DNA of 25,201 nucleotides from contig JAGRMP010000316.1 of the NCBI GenBank assembly GCA_020441225.1, positions 1 through 25,201 of the forward strand, written 5' to 3'. Positions 1 to 9,122 of the stretch are shown here, piece by piece. This DNA comes from Maritimibacter sp. Lineage in GTDB: Bacteria > Pseudomonadota > Alphaproteobacteria > Rhodobacterales > Rhodobacteraceae. Position 1 is the first letter of the stretch; each line of letters opens with the position of its first letter. Position numbers and translations under genes: made by a program. The notes under the pieces were generated by a model. That model did not search any database, was not told the DNA's origin, and saw only the letters and a program-made list of their open reading frames with translations.

Positions 1-246
1 CCAAATCCGCGGCGGGGGCGTCGCGTCGGCCGGCCGGTTGAGGTCCTCGATGGACGGCAGGCGCGGCGCGAAGGGGGCGGCGGTCACCGCCCCCTTCACC
101 CCGAACCGCCGCAGCGCCCGGGCGCCGCCGGGGCCCGTCGCGGCCCGTCCGGGCGGGCCGGGTCTCGCGAAACCGGAGCTCAGGCTGCCCGAACGGCGAC
201 GATGCTGGCCGATGGCGCCGTCCTGGCGATGGTGGATGGCAGGCAA
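1..246 (-). CDS. Possible partial CDS running off the left edge
   Basis: A minus-strand frame stays open from inside this stretch to the first base of the window. Over bases 1-150 almost every codon ends in G or C, and the translation (for example VKGAVTAAPFAPRLPSIEDL) reads like protein rather than antisense noise. I do not recognise the family. The start is unknown: TTG codons lie at 246 and 294 and neither has a convincing ribosome binding site, so the right boundary is arbitrary. If real, it would be transcribed divergently from the CHAT gene, and bases 247-474 would be the shared upstream region. I see no clear promoter or other feature in 247-474. Confidence 0.25.
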   Translation of the reverse strand, partial: MPAIHHRQDGAIGQHRRRSGSLSSGFARPGPPGRAATGPGGARALRRFGVKGAVTAAPFAPRLPSIEDLNRPADATPPPRIW

Positions 247-474
247 TCGGGCCGTGCAATCCCGAACGCGGAGCGCGACGTCGGCGAAGGACAAACGGGG
301 GGGCTGGACCACGGGGGTTGGCAGGACGGTCCGAGTCGGGCGACTGTTGCGGAAACCGGCGGTCCTATTCAGACCGCCCGCGGGCACGGAAACGGATTTC
401 ACCGAGACATGTCCGCAATTGCCGTTCCGGCGTTCGGGTCCATTTCGTCTTGTGCATTCAGAAAAGGTATTGCC

Positions 475-3400
475 GTGAGAACCTCGTTTTTCAGCCGTCC
501 CATCGTTTCCCTGGTCAGCGTCGTCATGCTTGTTGTGAGCCTGTCGGCGGGACGTGCCGATGAAGAGGTCGGCCTTGCAGGGCTTGTCGATGCAGCGACG
601 GCCGCACGGAAAGCGGGTGACCTTGATCGCGCGCGGGACCTTTTTTCAACCGCCCTGGACGCCCTTCGTGGCCTGCCGGGGCAGCAGAAAAACATCGCCT
701 TCCTCGAGAACCAGCGCGCCGCCGTCGAGCTGGAGGACGGCAAGGCGGCAGCGGCGCAAGAGGGGTTCGCGCGCGCTGTCGAGCTGGAGCCCGATGCGGC
801 ACGGGCGGCGCAATATGCGGCAAACCTCGGCAATGCCGCGTTGGAGGCCGGCGATGCAGCGGCAGCCGGCGCGGCCTTCGATCGGGCGCGCAGGGCGGCA
901 GATCCCGCGGTTTCGGCGCGGGGCCTCGAAGGGCTCGGACGCATTGCGCTGCGCGCCGGTCTCGGTGTCACCGCGGCCGAATGGTTTGCCGAAGCCTATG
1001 CGCGCAACCCGGATGCCGCCGCCGCGAAGCGCGCGGACATCGCCCAACGCGCGGTGCAGGGTTATCTCGCGGCGCGGCGCCCGGACCAGGCGCGCGAATG
1101 GCTGGAACGCGCCGCGGCCGACCGCGAGGCGGCAGGCGGGGACCGGGATTACGGCTACGACGGCCTTGTCGCGCGTGTCGATATCCTGTCCGGGAAACAT
1201 GCTGCGGCGCGGCAGCTGCTGGAGGAGCTGATCGAGGCCGGCCGCACGGGCGCCGCGTCGCGCGCTGTGCTGGCCTCGGCACTTTACAATCTGGCCGAGC
1301 TCGACTTTCGCCACGGCCGCTACAGTGAAGCGGACGAAACCACGCTCGAAGCGCAGCTGCTGTTTGCCGAAGTGCATGGGGCGGCGCATCCGGTGGTCGG
1401 GCAGGCGATCCACCGAAGGGCTCTGGTGTTTCAGGAACTGGGCGATCTTGAGCGCAGCGGGCAACTCTACGACGAGGCGCTCGCGCTGTTCGCCGAGACC
1501 CTTGACGCGGGCCATCCTTTCATACTCTCGACCCTCATAGAACGCTCGCAGCTCATGGCGGCCGAGGGGGCGCCGGAGACGGCGGCCGACGAGATGGCGG
1601 CGCTGTTGCAGAACCCGTTCTTCGAGACCGACGACGGGGCCTATGCGGGCTTTCTCGCGAATGCCGCCCTGGGCCTGGCGCGCAAGGCGGCGGGCGCGCG
1701 CGGAGGTGCGATCGAAGCGCTGGAAGCGGCGGTGGCGAAACGGACGGAGCTGACGATCTCGCCCGTCGATCTCCTGCCGAGCCTGCTCGCGCTTGCCGAA
1801 CTGCGCGCCGAGGCCGGCGAAACCGTTGTGGCACGCGCGCTGGCCCGGGAAGCGGCCGAGATCATGGACGGTCTGGGGATCGCTTCGATCGCGCTGCGCG
1901 GCGAAGCGGACCGCCTGCTCGCGGAACTCGACTGGGCGGCGGGTGCGCAGGCGGCGGCCCTGCGCCGGGGCGCGGAGATGATGGATCGGATCGGGGCGCG
2001 GATCGCCGAATTGTCGTTGCGCCCGACGATCTCGGCCGATTTCGCACCGGTCCAGATCCGGGGGCAGGTAGGGATGCATCTCGACCACCTGCTCGCTGCG
2101 GGCGGAGACCGCAATGGATCGGCGATCTTCGAGGCGATGCAGCTTCTGCATATGCACGAGACCACCAAGGCGACGAGCGGCTACCTGGCCCGGCTGATCG
2201 AGGAGGACAGTGCCCTGGGTCGGCTGCTGGTCCGGCGCAAGGCGGTGACCGACGGTTTGCGCGCGCTCGAAGATGTTGTTGGAGCCGAGGGGGCAAACGT
2301 GGCCGGTTACGCCGCGCTGACGTCCGAGCTTGCGCGGCTCGACCGGGAGCTCAGTGCGGAACACCCGCAGAAGCTGTTCGAATTGCAGGCCGGTGTGGTG
2401 CCTCTCGAGACGGTGCAGGCAGCGCTGGCCCCGGGCGAGGCGATGTGGCTGCACACGGCTTTCGCGGAACGCAGCGTGATCGCCTGGGTCACACGCGACA
2501 CGCTGCAACTGTCGGCGCTCCCCGTCGGGATCGCGGCGTTGAAGGAAAAGGTCGATCGACTGCGCTATGCGCTTGACGCCGATCGGGGTGGGGGACGGAC
2601 ATATCCCGTCGATCTCGCGGCTGAGCTCTTTCGCGATCTGTTCGGGCCGGTATCGGCGCGGATATCGCAGGTGCGGCGGATCGTGGTGATCCCCGACGGG
2701 CCGGCGCAGGAACTGCCGCTCGCCCCCCTGGTGATGGCATCGGACGGGGCAGGGACGCGCTACCTTGGCCTCGAGAAAGCCATCCTGCGCACGCCCTCTG
2801 TGCACACCTGGCGGCTCCTCGGTCAGACGCCGACCGCCGGCCGTGGCCGCGGCTTCGTCGGTTTTGCCGACCCGGATCTGGGCGCCGGTCCGACGGACGA
2901 GACCACGCGGTCCGTCAGCCTCATCGACAGGCTCTCGGGGCTCGCCCGTCCCGACGCGGTGCGCCGTTTGTTCGGGCCCCTTCATGAGACAAGGGGAGAG
3001 CTCGAAACCCTGTCCGGGCAGTTTGCGCCGGATCGGACACGGCTGTTCTTCGCGGACCTGGCGACCGAGACCACCGTGAAAGCGACCGATTTCGCCGATG
3101 CCGAGGCCGTCGTCTTCGCGACCCATGCGATTGTCGCGGGGGATTTCGACGCGCTGTCGGAACCTGCGCTCATCCTGACCCCTCCTCAGGACGCCTCGCG
3201 CCGGGACGACGGGCTGTTGACCGCTTCTGAAATTGCGTCTCTCGACATTCCCGCCGAGCTGGTGATCCTCTCGGCATGCGACACGGCGGCACCGTCGGGG
3301 CGCAGCGGGGCGGCCGGGCTTTCGGGCCTCGCCAGCGGTTTTTTCCGCGCCGGGGCACGGCGTCTGCTGGTGAGCCAATGGACGATCGCCTCGGAGCCGA

Positions 3401-3567
3401 CGGTCCTGTTGACGACGGGATTTTTCGATCATCTGAACGAGGATCCCGCTCGCGACGCGCCGGAAGCATTGCGGCAGGCGATGCGTCGCCTCCAGGATAT
3501 TCCAGGCAAATCCTACTATGCGCATCCGACCTTCTGGGCGCCGTTTGTGGTCGTCGGTGTGCCCTGA
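475..3567 (+). CDS. Exported TPR-CHAT domain protein (caspase-like)
   Basis: This encodes 1030 residues. I chose the GTG at 475 because an AGAAAAGG-type ribosome binding site precedes it and it starts directly at a signal peptide: a charged start, then a hydrophobic run of about 20 residues ending near SAGRADEE. Residues of about 35-650 are Ala/Leu/Glu-rich helical repeats of TPR type. The C-terminal 300 or so residues match the CHAT domain: a VVIPDGPAQELPLAPL strand-turn, a FATHA motif (His884) and an LSACDTA motif (Cys935), followed by GLASGFFRAGARRLLVSQW. His and Cys form the caspase-like catalytic dyad and both are present, so peptidase activity is plausible. Export to the periplasm is inferred from the signal peptide. 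It precedes the Slam-like and FecR-domain genes on the same strand, which suggests it works on or with those envelope proteins. The substrate is unknown. Confidence 0.9.
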   Translation: MRTSFFSRPIVSLVSVVMLVVSLSAGRADEEVGLAGLVDAATAARKAGDLDRARDLFSTALDALRGLPGQQKNIAFLENQRAAVELEDGKAAAAQEGFARAVELEPDAARAAQYAANLGNAALEAGDAAAAGAAFDRARRAADPAVSARGLEGLGRIALRAGLGVTAAEWFAEAYARNPDAAAAKRADIAQRAVQGYLAARRPDQAREWLERAAADREAAGGDRDYGYDGLVARVDILSGKHAAARQLLEELIEAGRTGAASRAVLASALYNLAELDFRHGRYSEADETTLEAQLLFAEVHGAAHPVVGQAIHRRALVFQELGDLERSGQLYDEALALFAETLDAGHPFILSTLIERSQLMAAEGAPETAADEMAALLQNPFFETDDGAYAGFLANAALGLARKAAGARGGAIEALEAAVAKRTELTISPVDLLPSLLALAELRAEAGETVVARALAREAAEIMDGLGIASIALRGEADRLLAELDWAAGAQAAALRRGAEMMDRIGARIAELSLRPTISADFAPVQIRGQVGMHLDHLLAAGGDRNGSAIFEAMQLLHMHETTKATSGYLARLIEEDSALGRLLVRRKAVTDGLRALEDVVGAEGANVAGYAALTSELARLDRELSAEHPQKLFELQAGVVPLETVQAALAPGEAMWLHTAFAERSVIAWVTRDTLQLSALPVGIAALKEKVDRLRYALDADRGGGRTYPVDLAAELFRDLFGPVSARISQVRRIVVIPDGPAQELPLAPLVMASDGAGTRYLGLEKAILRTPSVHTWRLLGQTPTAGRGRGFVGFADPDLGAGPTDETTRSVSLIDRLSGLARPDAVRRLFGPLHETRGELETLSGQFAPDRTRLFFADLATETTVKATDFADAEAVVFATHAIVAGDFDALSEPALILTPPQDASRRDDGLLTASEIASLDIPAELVILSACDTAAPSGRSGAAGLSGLASGFFRAGARRLLVSQWTIASEPTVLLTTGFFDHLNEDPARDAPEALRQAMRRLQDIPGKSYYAHPTFWAPFVVVGVP

Positions 3568-3627
3568 TGCCCACATATTCCCGTTGAAGAGCCCCGATTG
3601 CCCGCAAAATTGTGTCCAAGACTTGCC

Positions 3628-3651
3628 CAATGCGTTCCTGAGGGCGCATTG
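3628..3651 (+). other. Hairpin in the CHAT/Slam-like gap
   Basis: CAATGCG (3628-3634) and CGCATTG (3645-3651) form a perfect 7-bp stem with a 10-base loop, followed by GTTTCGG-like sequence rather than a T-run. It lies 61 bases after the CHAT stop codon and 108 bases before the next start. It may be a weak terminator or a processing or attenuation hairpin. If it terminates, the downstream pair needs its own promoter in 3652-3759, where I see no convincing one. Confidence 0.3.
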
Positions 3652-3759
3652 TTTCGGAATTAGAATAAACGGTTTTCATTGGTTGCGCTCCAAAACGAGC
3701 GAAAGGGCGATCTGAAATTTTCGCGGATCTGGATTGGACGGTATTTCGAGGTCAAGATT

Positions 3760-5079
3760 ATGCATGAAGGTATTTCCAGGATTGCGGCCGCGGCGGCGTT
3801 CGCAATCGTGCTGGCCTCGGCAGGCGAAGCACAGACTGCCGGCACCGGCGCTTTGAACCTCGCGGTGGACAGGGTGCGGGCCAATCCGGCCAATCCGGAG
3901 GCCTCGTTCCAGCTTGCGGCCGTTGCGATCAACCAGGGCAATGTCCCGACCGCGATCTCGGCGCTCGAACGGGTGCTCATGGTCAATCCACAGCTCGACA
4001 ACATCCGCCTTGAGCTCGGCCTGCTCTACCTCAGGTCGGGCTCGACCGACCTGGCCGAAAGCTACATTGCACAGGCGATGACCGCGTCCGACATTCCCGA
4101 CGAGGTTCGCGCGCGTGGTGCGGCGTTGCTGGCGGAAGCGCAGGGATCGAAAGAGCGCACGCGTGTCAGCGTGACGACCCGGGCGGGGTTCCGGTTCGAC
4201 AGCAACGCGACCTCGGCGCCGGCGGCGGGGGTCTTCGATACCCCCTTTGGCGTCGTCGAGCTCGAGGCAGAGGACGCCGGGGCATCGGATTTTTCTGCCA
4301 GCTTCGGCGCCACGGCGCGTGTCACCCATGATCTGGGTTTCCAGGCGGGTCACCTCCTGGTGTTCGAGGCCGGCTATTCCGGCCAGAGGTTCAACGCGCA
4401 GGCCCAGCTCAACCTCGACCGCGTCGATCTGTCCGTCGGTCCGACCCTGATGTTGGGCCGTGCGCTCGACCGCCCGGCGGAGCTTTCGATCCGCGCATTC
4501 GGCGGCTACCAGCTGCGGGCGGGCGAGGCTTATCTCGGCGAATACGGTCTGCGCGGGGCGCTCGCGGTGGCGGCGACACCCGAGACCCAGGTGAGCCTCG
4601 GCGCCGGGCTCGCCTACCAGGATTATCTCGACACCACGGACCTTACCGACAACGACCGCAAGGACGGGCTCTACGCCAACGGCACTTTGGGCGTGCAGTA
4701 CCGGTTCGACGACAGCACGATGTTCCGTGGCGATCTGATGGTCGCACGAAAGGAGGCGCGGGAGGATCTGGAGGCGTTTACCTTGATGCGTGCGGGCGTC
4801 GGCGTGGTCCGGGCGCTGCCTCAGATGGGCGGGGTCGAGCCGATTTTGTCGCTCGATGCCGCGGTGGAAAGCCGGAGCTACGATGGCACCGCGCTGGTGG
4901 CGACCACGGTCCTCGATCGCGAGGACCTGGCCTATGAATTCGGCCTTGGGCTGGAGATCCCGCTCAAATCCGGCCCCGCGGTGCTCGGACAATTTTCCTA
5001 TCGCACCAACGATTCCAACGACGACCTCAACGATTACGACAACATCGGCCTGCAGATCGGGATCGCCCACAGATTCTGA
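3760..5079 (+). CDS. TPR plus outer-membrane beta-barrel protein, Slam-like
   Basis: This encodes 439 residues. The ATG at 3760 follows GAGG by eight bases and opens a signal peptide that ends near GEAQTA. The frame extends upstream, but that part has no signal sequence. Residues of about 28-125 are TPR-like helices (FQLAAVAINQGNVPTAISAL, then LRLELGLLYLRSG-type segments). After a short linker, the rest is alternating amphipathic strands rich in Gly, Tyr and Asp turns, beginning with GFRFDSNATSAP and ending in a terminal Phe, as expected of an outer-membrane barrel. TPR followed by barrel is the layout of the surface lipoprotein assembly modifier (Slam, DUF560) family, and the GxxxDSN start is typical. 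It ends 33 bases before the FecR/barrel gene, a likely client. The family call is by layout and motif, so another porin-like family is possible. Confidence 0.72.
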   Translation: MHEGISRIAAAAAFAIVLASAGEAQTAGTGALNLAVDRVRANPANPEASFQLAAVAINQGNVPTAISALERVLMVNPQLDNIRLELGLLYLRSGSTDLAESYIAQAMTASDIPDEVRARGAALLAEAQGSKERTRVSVTTRAGFRFDSNATSAPAAGVFDTPFGVVELEAEDAGASDFSASFGATARVTHDLGFQAGHLLVFEAGYSGQRFNAQAQLNLDRVDLSVGPTLMLGRALDRPAELSIRAFGGYQLRAGEAYLGEYGLRGALAVAATPETQVSLGAGLAYQDYLDTTDLTDNDRKDGLYANGTLGVQYRFDDSTMFRGDLMVARKEAREDLEAFTLMRAGVGVVRALPQMGGVEPILSLDAAVESRSYDGTALVATTVLDREDLAYEFGLGLEIPLKSGPAVLGQFSYRTNDSNDDLNDYDNIGLQIGIAHRF

Positions 5080-5112
5080 TCCGCCTGGACCGATGGTCAC
5101 AGGAGATTGAAA

Positions 5113-8100
5113 ATGATGCAGAGCGTTTTGAAAAGGCATCTCCTCACCACTGCGCTTGCCGGATTGCTGGCGGCCCCGATGCCGGCCCTGTCCGAGAATG
5201 CGCTCCGGCAGGTCAACTTCGGAACCGGGGCCGCCACGGTCGCGGCAAAGACCGGCGAAGTGGTCGAGATATTGCTCGCCGACGGCACGTCGGTGGTGCT
5301 CGCGCCGGGGAGCGAGGTCCATGTCTCGAGCGACGGGGCGCAGGTGGACATCCTCCTGACCGGGGGACTGATGCGGGTCTCGGGTGGGGCGGGGGCCGGT
5401 GACGGTATCCGGATCCAGACCCCCCAGGGCACGGCGCGGCTCAGGGCCGGCGTGGCCGTGGTGGCGGCCGAGAACGGCGCCACCCGGGCGCATCTCATCG
5501 CCGGCGAGGAGATCGTGCTGCGCTGCGGCAAGCGCAACCGGACGCTCTACCGCCCCGGCTTCCAGTCGGTCTGCAAGGGCACGGGCCCCTCGGTACCGCG
5601 CAAGATGACGGCCGCCGATCTGGCGGCCGACATCGCCCGGCTGTCCGCGGTGCTGAAACAGGGGGCGTCGGGTGGCGGTGGCGGGACGGGCGGCGGCACG
5701 GCCGGGGTTGGCGGCGCGGCACCGGGAGGCGGCATCCGGCAGGCCGGAGTCGGGGATGGCTCCGGCGAGGATCTCGCGGCCCCGGTGACCTCGAACGAGG
5801 ACTCGCCGGATGTCGAACCACCCTTCGGCACCATCGACCTCGCGGGGGTTTTCGGGATCGAGGAGGTTGAGGCGGGGGAAAAGTTCGGAGAGACATCAAC
5901 CACAATCGTCGATGGGCGGAACGCCGGACCGGCACAGGAGCTCCATTATCCGCCCGGTTCGATTGCTCAGGACCTAGTGCCAGAACCTTTCCGTTTCTTT
6001 GGACCAACCACCAACAGAGTCGGCTTCCCAGTTGACTTCGCACTCTCTGGCGAGGGGATGGCGGAACATGGTGCATTGAACGAGGATGGCGGTGGGCTCT
6101 CCTTCTTCGTCGACACCGCCGGCGAAGAGTTCGGCGTCAAGCTCGCGGACATTCGGGAATATGGTGATCCCCAGGCACTTTTTCATTTGGACGCTTCCAG
6201 CCAAGTGCAAGGGGTGATTTCCGCAGACACCTTCTTTTTACGCGATTCCAACCTCCCGTTCGCAAGGGGAGACAGCACATTTGGACCATTTGAGTACGAG
6301 ATGAGGGGGTCCATTTTTCGGCCTGCCGCCCCAGGAGATTTACGGAACTACGACGCAAGTGACATCCAGAATGTTTTTTTGGCTTCCGATCTCGTCTTCG
6401 CGGCTGTCTTTGACGATTTGGACAATCTGGAGGGTTTTGAAATCGAATCGGGTACTCCAGTTGGTCTAGGCTCGGACCTCTCTTTCTACGGAGTGCCCGG
6501 AATAGGTGCGACCATGGATGGGCTCGCTTTTGGCGAGCTCAATGGGGTTGGGTCGGATGGAGTCCGTCGCGAGTTGGACAACTTCTTTTTTGCTCGTATC
6601 GATGGTGCTCCGACCTTTCAGATGGTGAACCCGGGTCAAGATCCCCGGATCGACGCGGATGTGATGCGAGAAGCCGTGGCCTTTTACGTCGCTGAGAAGT
6701 TTCCTGAGGCCACGGCCGCGAAGCTGGATTCCGGAGACACTTTTGCATCTGGCCTCATCCTCGACGCCCCCACCGGCCAGAGCGTGACCTTTGCGGCTGG
6801 CGACCTCGACGGGTTGGCGGACGATAACGCGCCCGGGCGGAACCTCGACCGATCCATCGACCGGTATTCGCTCTCGGCTGGTCTGCCGTCCGGTGCGCTC
6901 GACGACGACGGCAATCCGACCGATCTGTTCAACCCTGCCAACGCCGACCGGCTCACGGCCGTGACCGACCTTGACACCGGGATGCGGGGGTTCCTCCGGG
7001 GCGAAAGCTGGACCGATCTCGACGGCCGCGGCGACGGCCGCGGGCCGTTGCGGACCCGCGAGCTGACCGACAGCGGCCTGATCGTGGTCAACCCGGACGG
7101 CGATCCGGTCGCCGACGATCTGACATCGAAGATGCTGCATGCCGATTTCGGGATCGCGGATGTGCGCGGGCGACAGGTGTCGACGATCTCCGCCACCGTC
7201 GGCGAGATCGAATTCCGGCTGCAACATGACCTGTATCAGGATCCGAGCGAGGACCCCGCGATGGGCGACGCGCTCGCGACCGCGCAGACGATCGGCACCG
7301 CGCGCGGGTTCTACCCGGACGAGGACGGCACGGGCTTCGACTTCGGCGCCTCGACGCTGTTCACCTCGGAGTTTCGCAGCACCGCCGCGGGCGGGGGCAA
7401 TCCGTTGGTCGATGCCGATGACGACGGGACCCCCGATGTCGGGCGGCTCGGCTTCATGGTGTTCGAGAACGCGGGCACGGTTTTCGACGATGTCGCCCCC
7501 GACCCGAAGCCCCTGAAGGGCGGTCTGGAGCAGCCGATGGGCGGGGGTGAGGACACCGAGTTCGCCCTGCTCCGTCTCGGGATCGCGGCCGAAGTCACCG
7601 CATCCCCGGCCAGGCTTACCCCGTTCACCGGGCGCGACATCGGTTTCGCCGCCGGGATCATGGAAGTGGAGGGCAAAGGTACCGTCCTGCTCGCGCCTGT
7701 TGGGCTCGGCGGCGACGCCTTTTTCGACTTCGCGGCGCGCGGCAAGGACGATACGGCCTTCGGCGCCGAGCTTGTTTTCGACGGCCAACGGATCGCTTTC
7801 GGCGGGGCGGATAACCCGAGCGCCTTTGCCAGCCATTCGGAATTCGGCGCCGTCGCCACGGCCGACGACGGGACCAACATGGCGATGATCTCGGGGGAAC
7901 TGATCAAACCGGCGTTCGGCACTGCCGACGCGCCCGCAGCCTCCGACAAGATCCGTCCGATCAAAGGTGGCTATGAGCATGTGAAATGGGGCTTTTTCTT
8001 CGGCGACATGCCGGAGGTCGCCGGTGTGCGGCGGCACATGCACCTCGGCAGCTTCGCCTCGGGGACGCCAACGCGGAATTTCGACCAGGCGCGTGCCGGC

Positions 8101-8472
8101 AACGTCACCTACCGTGGCCATGTCGTCGGCAACGTCACCCATGGCGGAGAGGTCTATACCGCGACCGGTGAGTTCAAGGACAGGTTCAGCTTTGCGGCGA
8201 ACAGTTGGAGCGGTGCCCCGGTGATTACCAATTTCGATGGCGAGACCTATCGCGGGACCAGTTCGGCGACCCGGAGCGGTGCCTACAGCGGCCTGGCCAC
8301 GTCAACGTCCGGCGGGCTCACGGCGGCGCTCGACGGCCGGTTCGTGGGCGAGCTTGTCCCGGTGTCCGACGGGACCGCGCCGAAGGGGCTGGTCGGATCG
8401 TTCAGCATCAGCGGCGCGCGGAATTCAAGCGGCTACCGGGCGCTCGGGACCTTCGGGGCCGAGACCAGGTGA
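5113..8472 (+). CDS. Exported FecR-domain protein with C-terminal TbpB-like barrel
   Basis: This encodes 1119 residues. ATG at 5113 sits seven bases after AGGAG; a TTG two codons earlier is worse placed. The signal peptide (KRHLLTTALAGLLAAPMPAL) has no lipobox Cys, so it is not an obvious lipoprotein. Residues of about 35-160 form a FecR domain (LADGTSVVLAPGSEV, then LLTGGLMRVSGG and IRIQTPQGTARLRAG) with two Cys. A Gly-rich linker follows (about 185-215), then a long Asp/Gly-rich middle part. From about residue 950 (GGYEHVKWGFFF) to the end, short Gly-punctuated strands such as YRGHVVGNV and GLVGSFSISGARNS resemble the TbpB-type eight-strand barrel of surface-exposed proteins. It probably forms a pair with the preceding Slam-like gene. 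No FecI-type sigma factor is adjacent, so a FecR signalling role is unlikely. Bases 5870-6770 differ in composition from the rest. Confidence 0.8.
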   Translation: MMQSVLKRHLLTTALAGLLAAPMPALSENALRQVNFGTGAATVAAKTGEVVEILLADGTSVVLAPGSEVHVSSDGAQVDILLTGGLMRVSGGAGAGDGIRIQTPQGTARLRAGVAVVAAENGATRAHLIAGEEIVLRCGKRNRTLYRPGFQSVCKGTGPSVPRKMTAADLAADIARLSAVLKQGASGGGGGTGGGTAGVGGAAPGGGIRQAGVGDGSGEDLAAPVTSNEDSPDVEPPFGTIDLAGVFGIEEVEAGEKFGETSTTIVDGRNAGPAQELHYPPGSIAQDLVPEPFRFFGPTTNRVGFPVDFALSGEGMAEHGALNEDGGGLSFFVDTAGEEFGVKLADIREYGDPQALFHLDASSQVQGVISADTFFLRDSNLPFARGDSTFGPFEYEMRGSIFRPAAPGDLRNYDASDIQNVFLASDLVFAAVFDDLDNLEGFEIESGTPVGLGSDLSFYGVPGIGATMDGLAFGELNGVGSDGVRRELDNFFFARIDGAPTFQMVNPGQDPRIDADVMREAVAFYVAEKFPEATAAKLDSGDTFASGLILDAPTGQSVTFAAGDLDGLADDNAPGRNLDRSIDRYSLSAGLPSGALDDDGNPTDLFNPANADRLTAVTDLDTGMRGFLRGESWTDLDGRGDGRGPLRTRELTDSGLIVVNPDGDPVADDLTSKMLHADFGIADVRGRQVSTISATVGEIEFRLQHDLYQDPSEDPAMGDALATAQTIGTARGFYPDEDGTGFDFGASTLFTSEFRSTAAGGGNPLVDADDDGTPDVGRLGFMVFENAGTVFDDVAPDPKPLKGGLEQPMGGGEDTEFALLRLGIAAEVTASPARLTPFTGRDIGFAAGIMEVEGKGTVLLAPVGLGGDAFFDFAARGKDDTAFGAELVFDGQRIAFGGADNPSAFASHSEFGAVATADDGTNMAMISGELIKPAFGTADAPAASDKIRPIKGGYEHVKWGFFFGDMPEVAGVRRHMHLGSFASGTPTRNFDQARAGNVTYRGHVVGNVTHGGEVYTATGEFKDRFSFAANSWSGAPVITNFDGETYRGTSSATRSGAYSGLATSTSGGLTAALDGRFVGELVPVSDGTAPKGLVGSFSISGARNSSGYRALGTFGAETR
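5870..6770 (+). other. Lower-GC mosaic block inside the FecR/barrel gene
   Basis: Codon use changes abruptly around base 5870 (residue about 253) and returns around 6770 (residue about 553) without breaking the frame. By direct count, bases 6181-6240 have 28 G+C of 60, against 49 of 60 at 7021-7080. The block uses A/T-ending codons freely, including TTT, TTG and CCA, while its flanks almost never do. It encodes the first half of the middle, presumably surface-exposed, part of the protein. Boundaries are by eye and uncertain by some tens of bases. Confidence 0.7.
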
Positions 8473-8562
8473 CGCTGTTTCCGGCGGCCGCGAGCAAGGC
8501 GCGGCAGCCGCTGGACACCGCGCTTGACCCTGTGCCCGAGGTTGTGGCGGCGCCTGCGCGCG

Positions 8563-9057
8563 TCAGTTCAGAGTGGTGATTTCCACCCGCCGGTTGCGAC
8601 CGTCTTCCGGGGCATCCGGGAACAGGAGACGGGTCTCGCCGAAGCCGAGAATGTCCAGCCTGTCCGGGGCGATCCCCTGTGTCGATGTGAGATAGGTTTT
8701 GACCGATTGGGCCCGGGCCTGCGAAAGGGCGAGATTGTCGTCGGCGCGCCCGACCGCGTCGGTGTGGCCGGCGACGGAAAACCGGTAGCCGGCGAGCGCG
8801 TCCGAGCCGAGGGCTTCGGCGACGGTGGCAAGCAGGCCTTTTGCCTCTTCGCTCAGTTCGGCACTGCCGAGGGCGAAGGTGACCGCAAGGTCGATGCTCG
8901 GACGCGCCATCGCCGTGACCTCGGCCCCGCGCAATTTCAGCGGCGGGGTGAGGGCATCGACCAGCCCCTCCTTGGTCGTCTGCGCGAGGGGCGCATCCTG
9001 CGCAATCGCCATCGCGGGAAGGGTGAACGCGACGAGAAAAAGCTGTGTCATCCGCAT
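8563..9057 (-). CDS. OmpA-family peptidoglycan-binding protein
   Basis: This encodes 164 residues, which is a small periplasmic or outer-membrane-associated form. The start has AAGGAG seven bases upstream, and the signal peptide MRMTQLFLVAFTLPAMAIAQ is clean. There is no lipobox. Residues of about 53-160 are an OmpA C-terminal domain: FALGSAELSEEA, then VAGHTDAVGRADDNLALSQARA with the usual Asp and Arg for binding diaminopimelate, then GFGETRLLFPDAPEDGRNRRVE. It follows the DUF4384 gene by 65 bases on the same strand, so the two are probably cotranscribed. It faces the CHAT/Slam-like/FecR genes across a 90-base gap. A role anchoring the locus's envelope complex to the cell wall is an inference from context. 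Confidence 0.88.
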   Translation of the reverse strand: MRMTQLFLVAFTLPAMAIAQDAPLAQTTKEGLVDALTPPLKLRGAEVTAMARPSIDLAVTFALGSAELSEEAKGLLATVAEALGSDALAGYRFSVAGHTDAVGRADDNLALSQARAQSVKTYLTSTQGIAPDRLDILGFGETRLLFPDAPEDGRNRRVEITTLN

Positions 9058-9122
9058 GCAATATCTCCTTTCAAATCTGTGTCACCGGACGGGATCGAGC
9101 CATGGCCGTCTCGCGGCGCGTC

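Noticed and set aside
646..3630. Very long minus-strand open frame opposite the CHAT gene
   Set aside because: It is antisense to a protein with clear TPR and CHAT motifs; its translation is Arg/Gln/His-rich low-complexity sequence typical of mirror frames in GC-rich DNA, and it has no domains.
3676..5493. Long minus-strand open frame opposite the Slam-like gene
   Set aside because: The same mirror-frame character; the plus strand has a signal peptide, TPRs, a barrel and a terminal Phe.
6466..8142. Long minus-strand open frame opposite the FecR/barrel gene
   Set aside because: Mirror frame only; no ribosome binding site or recognisable domain.
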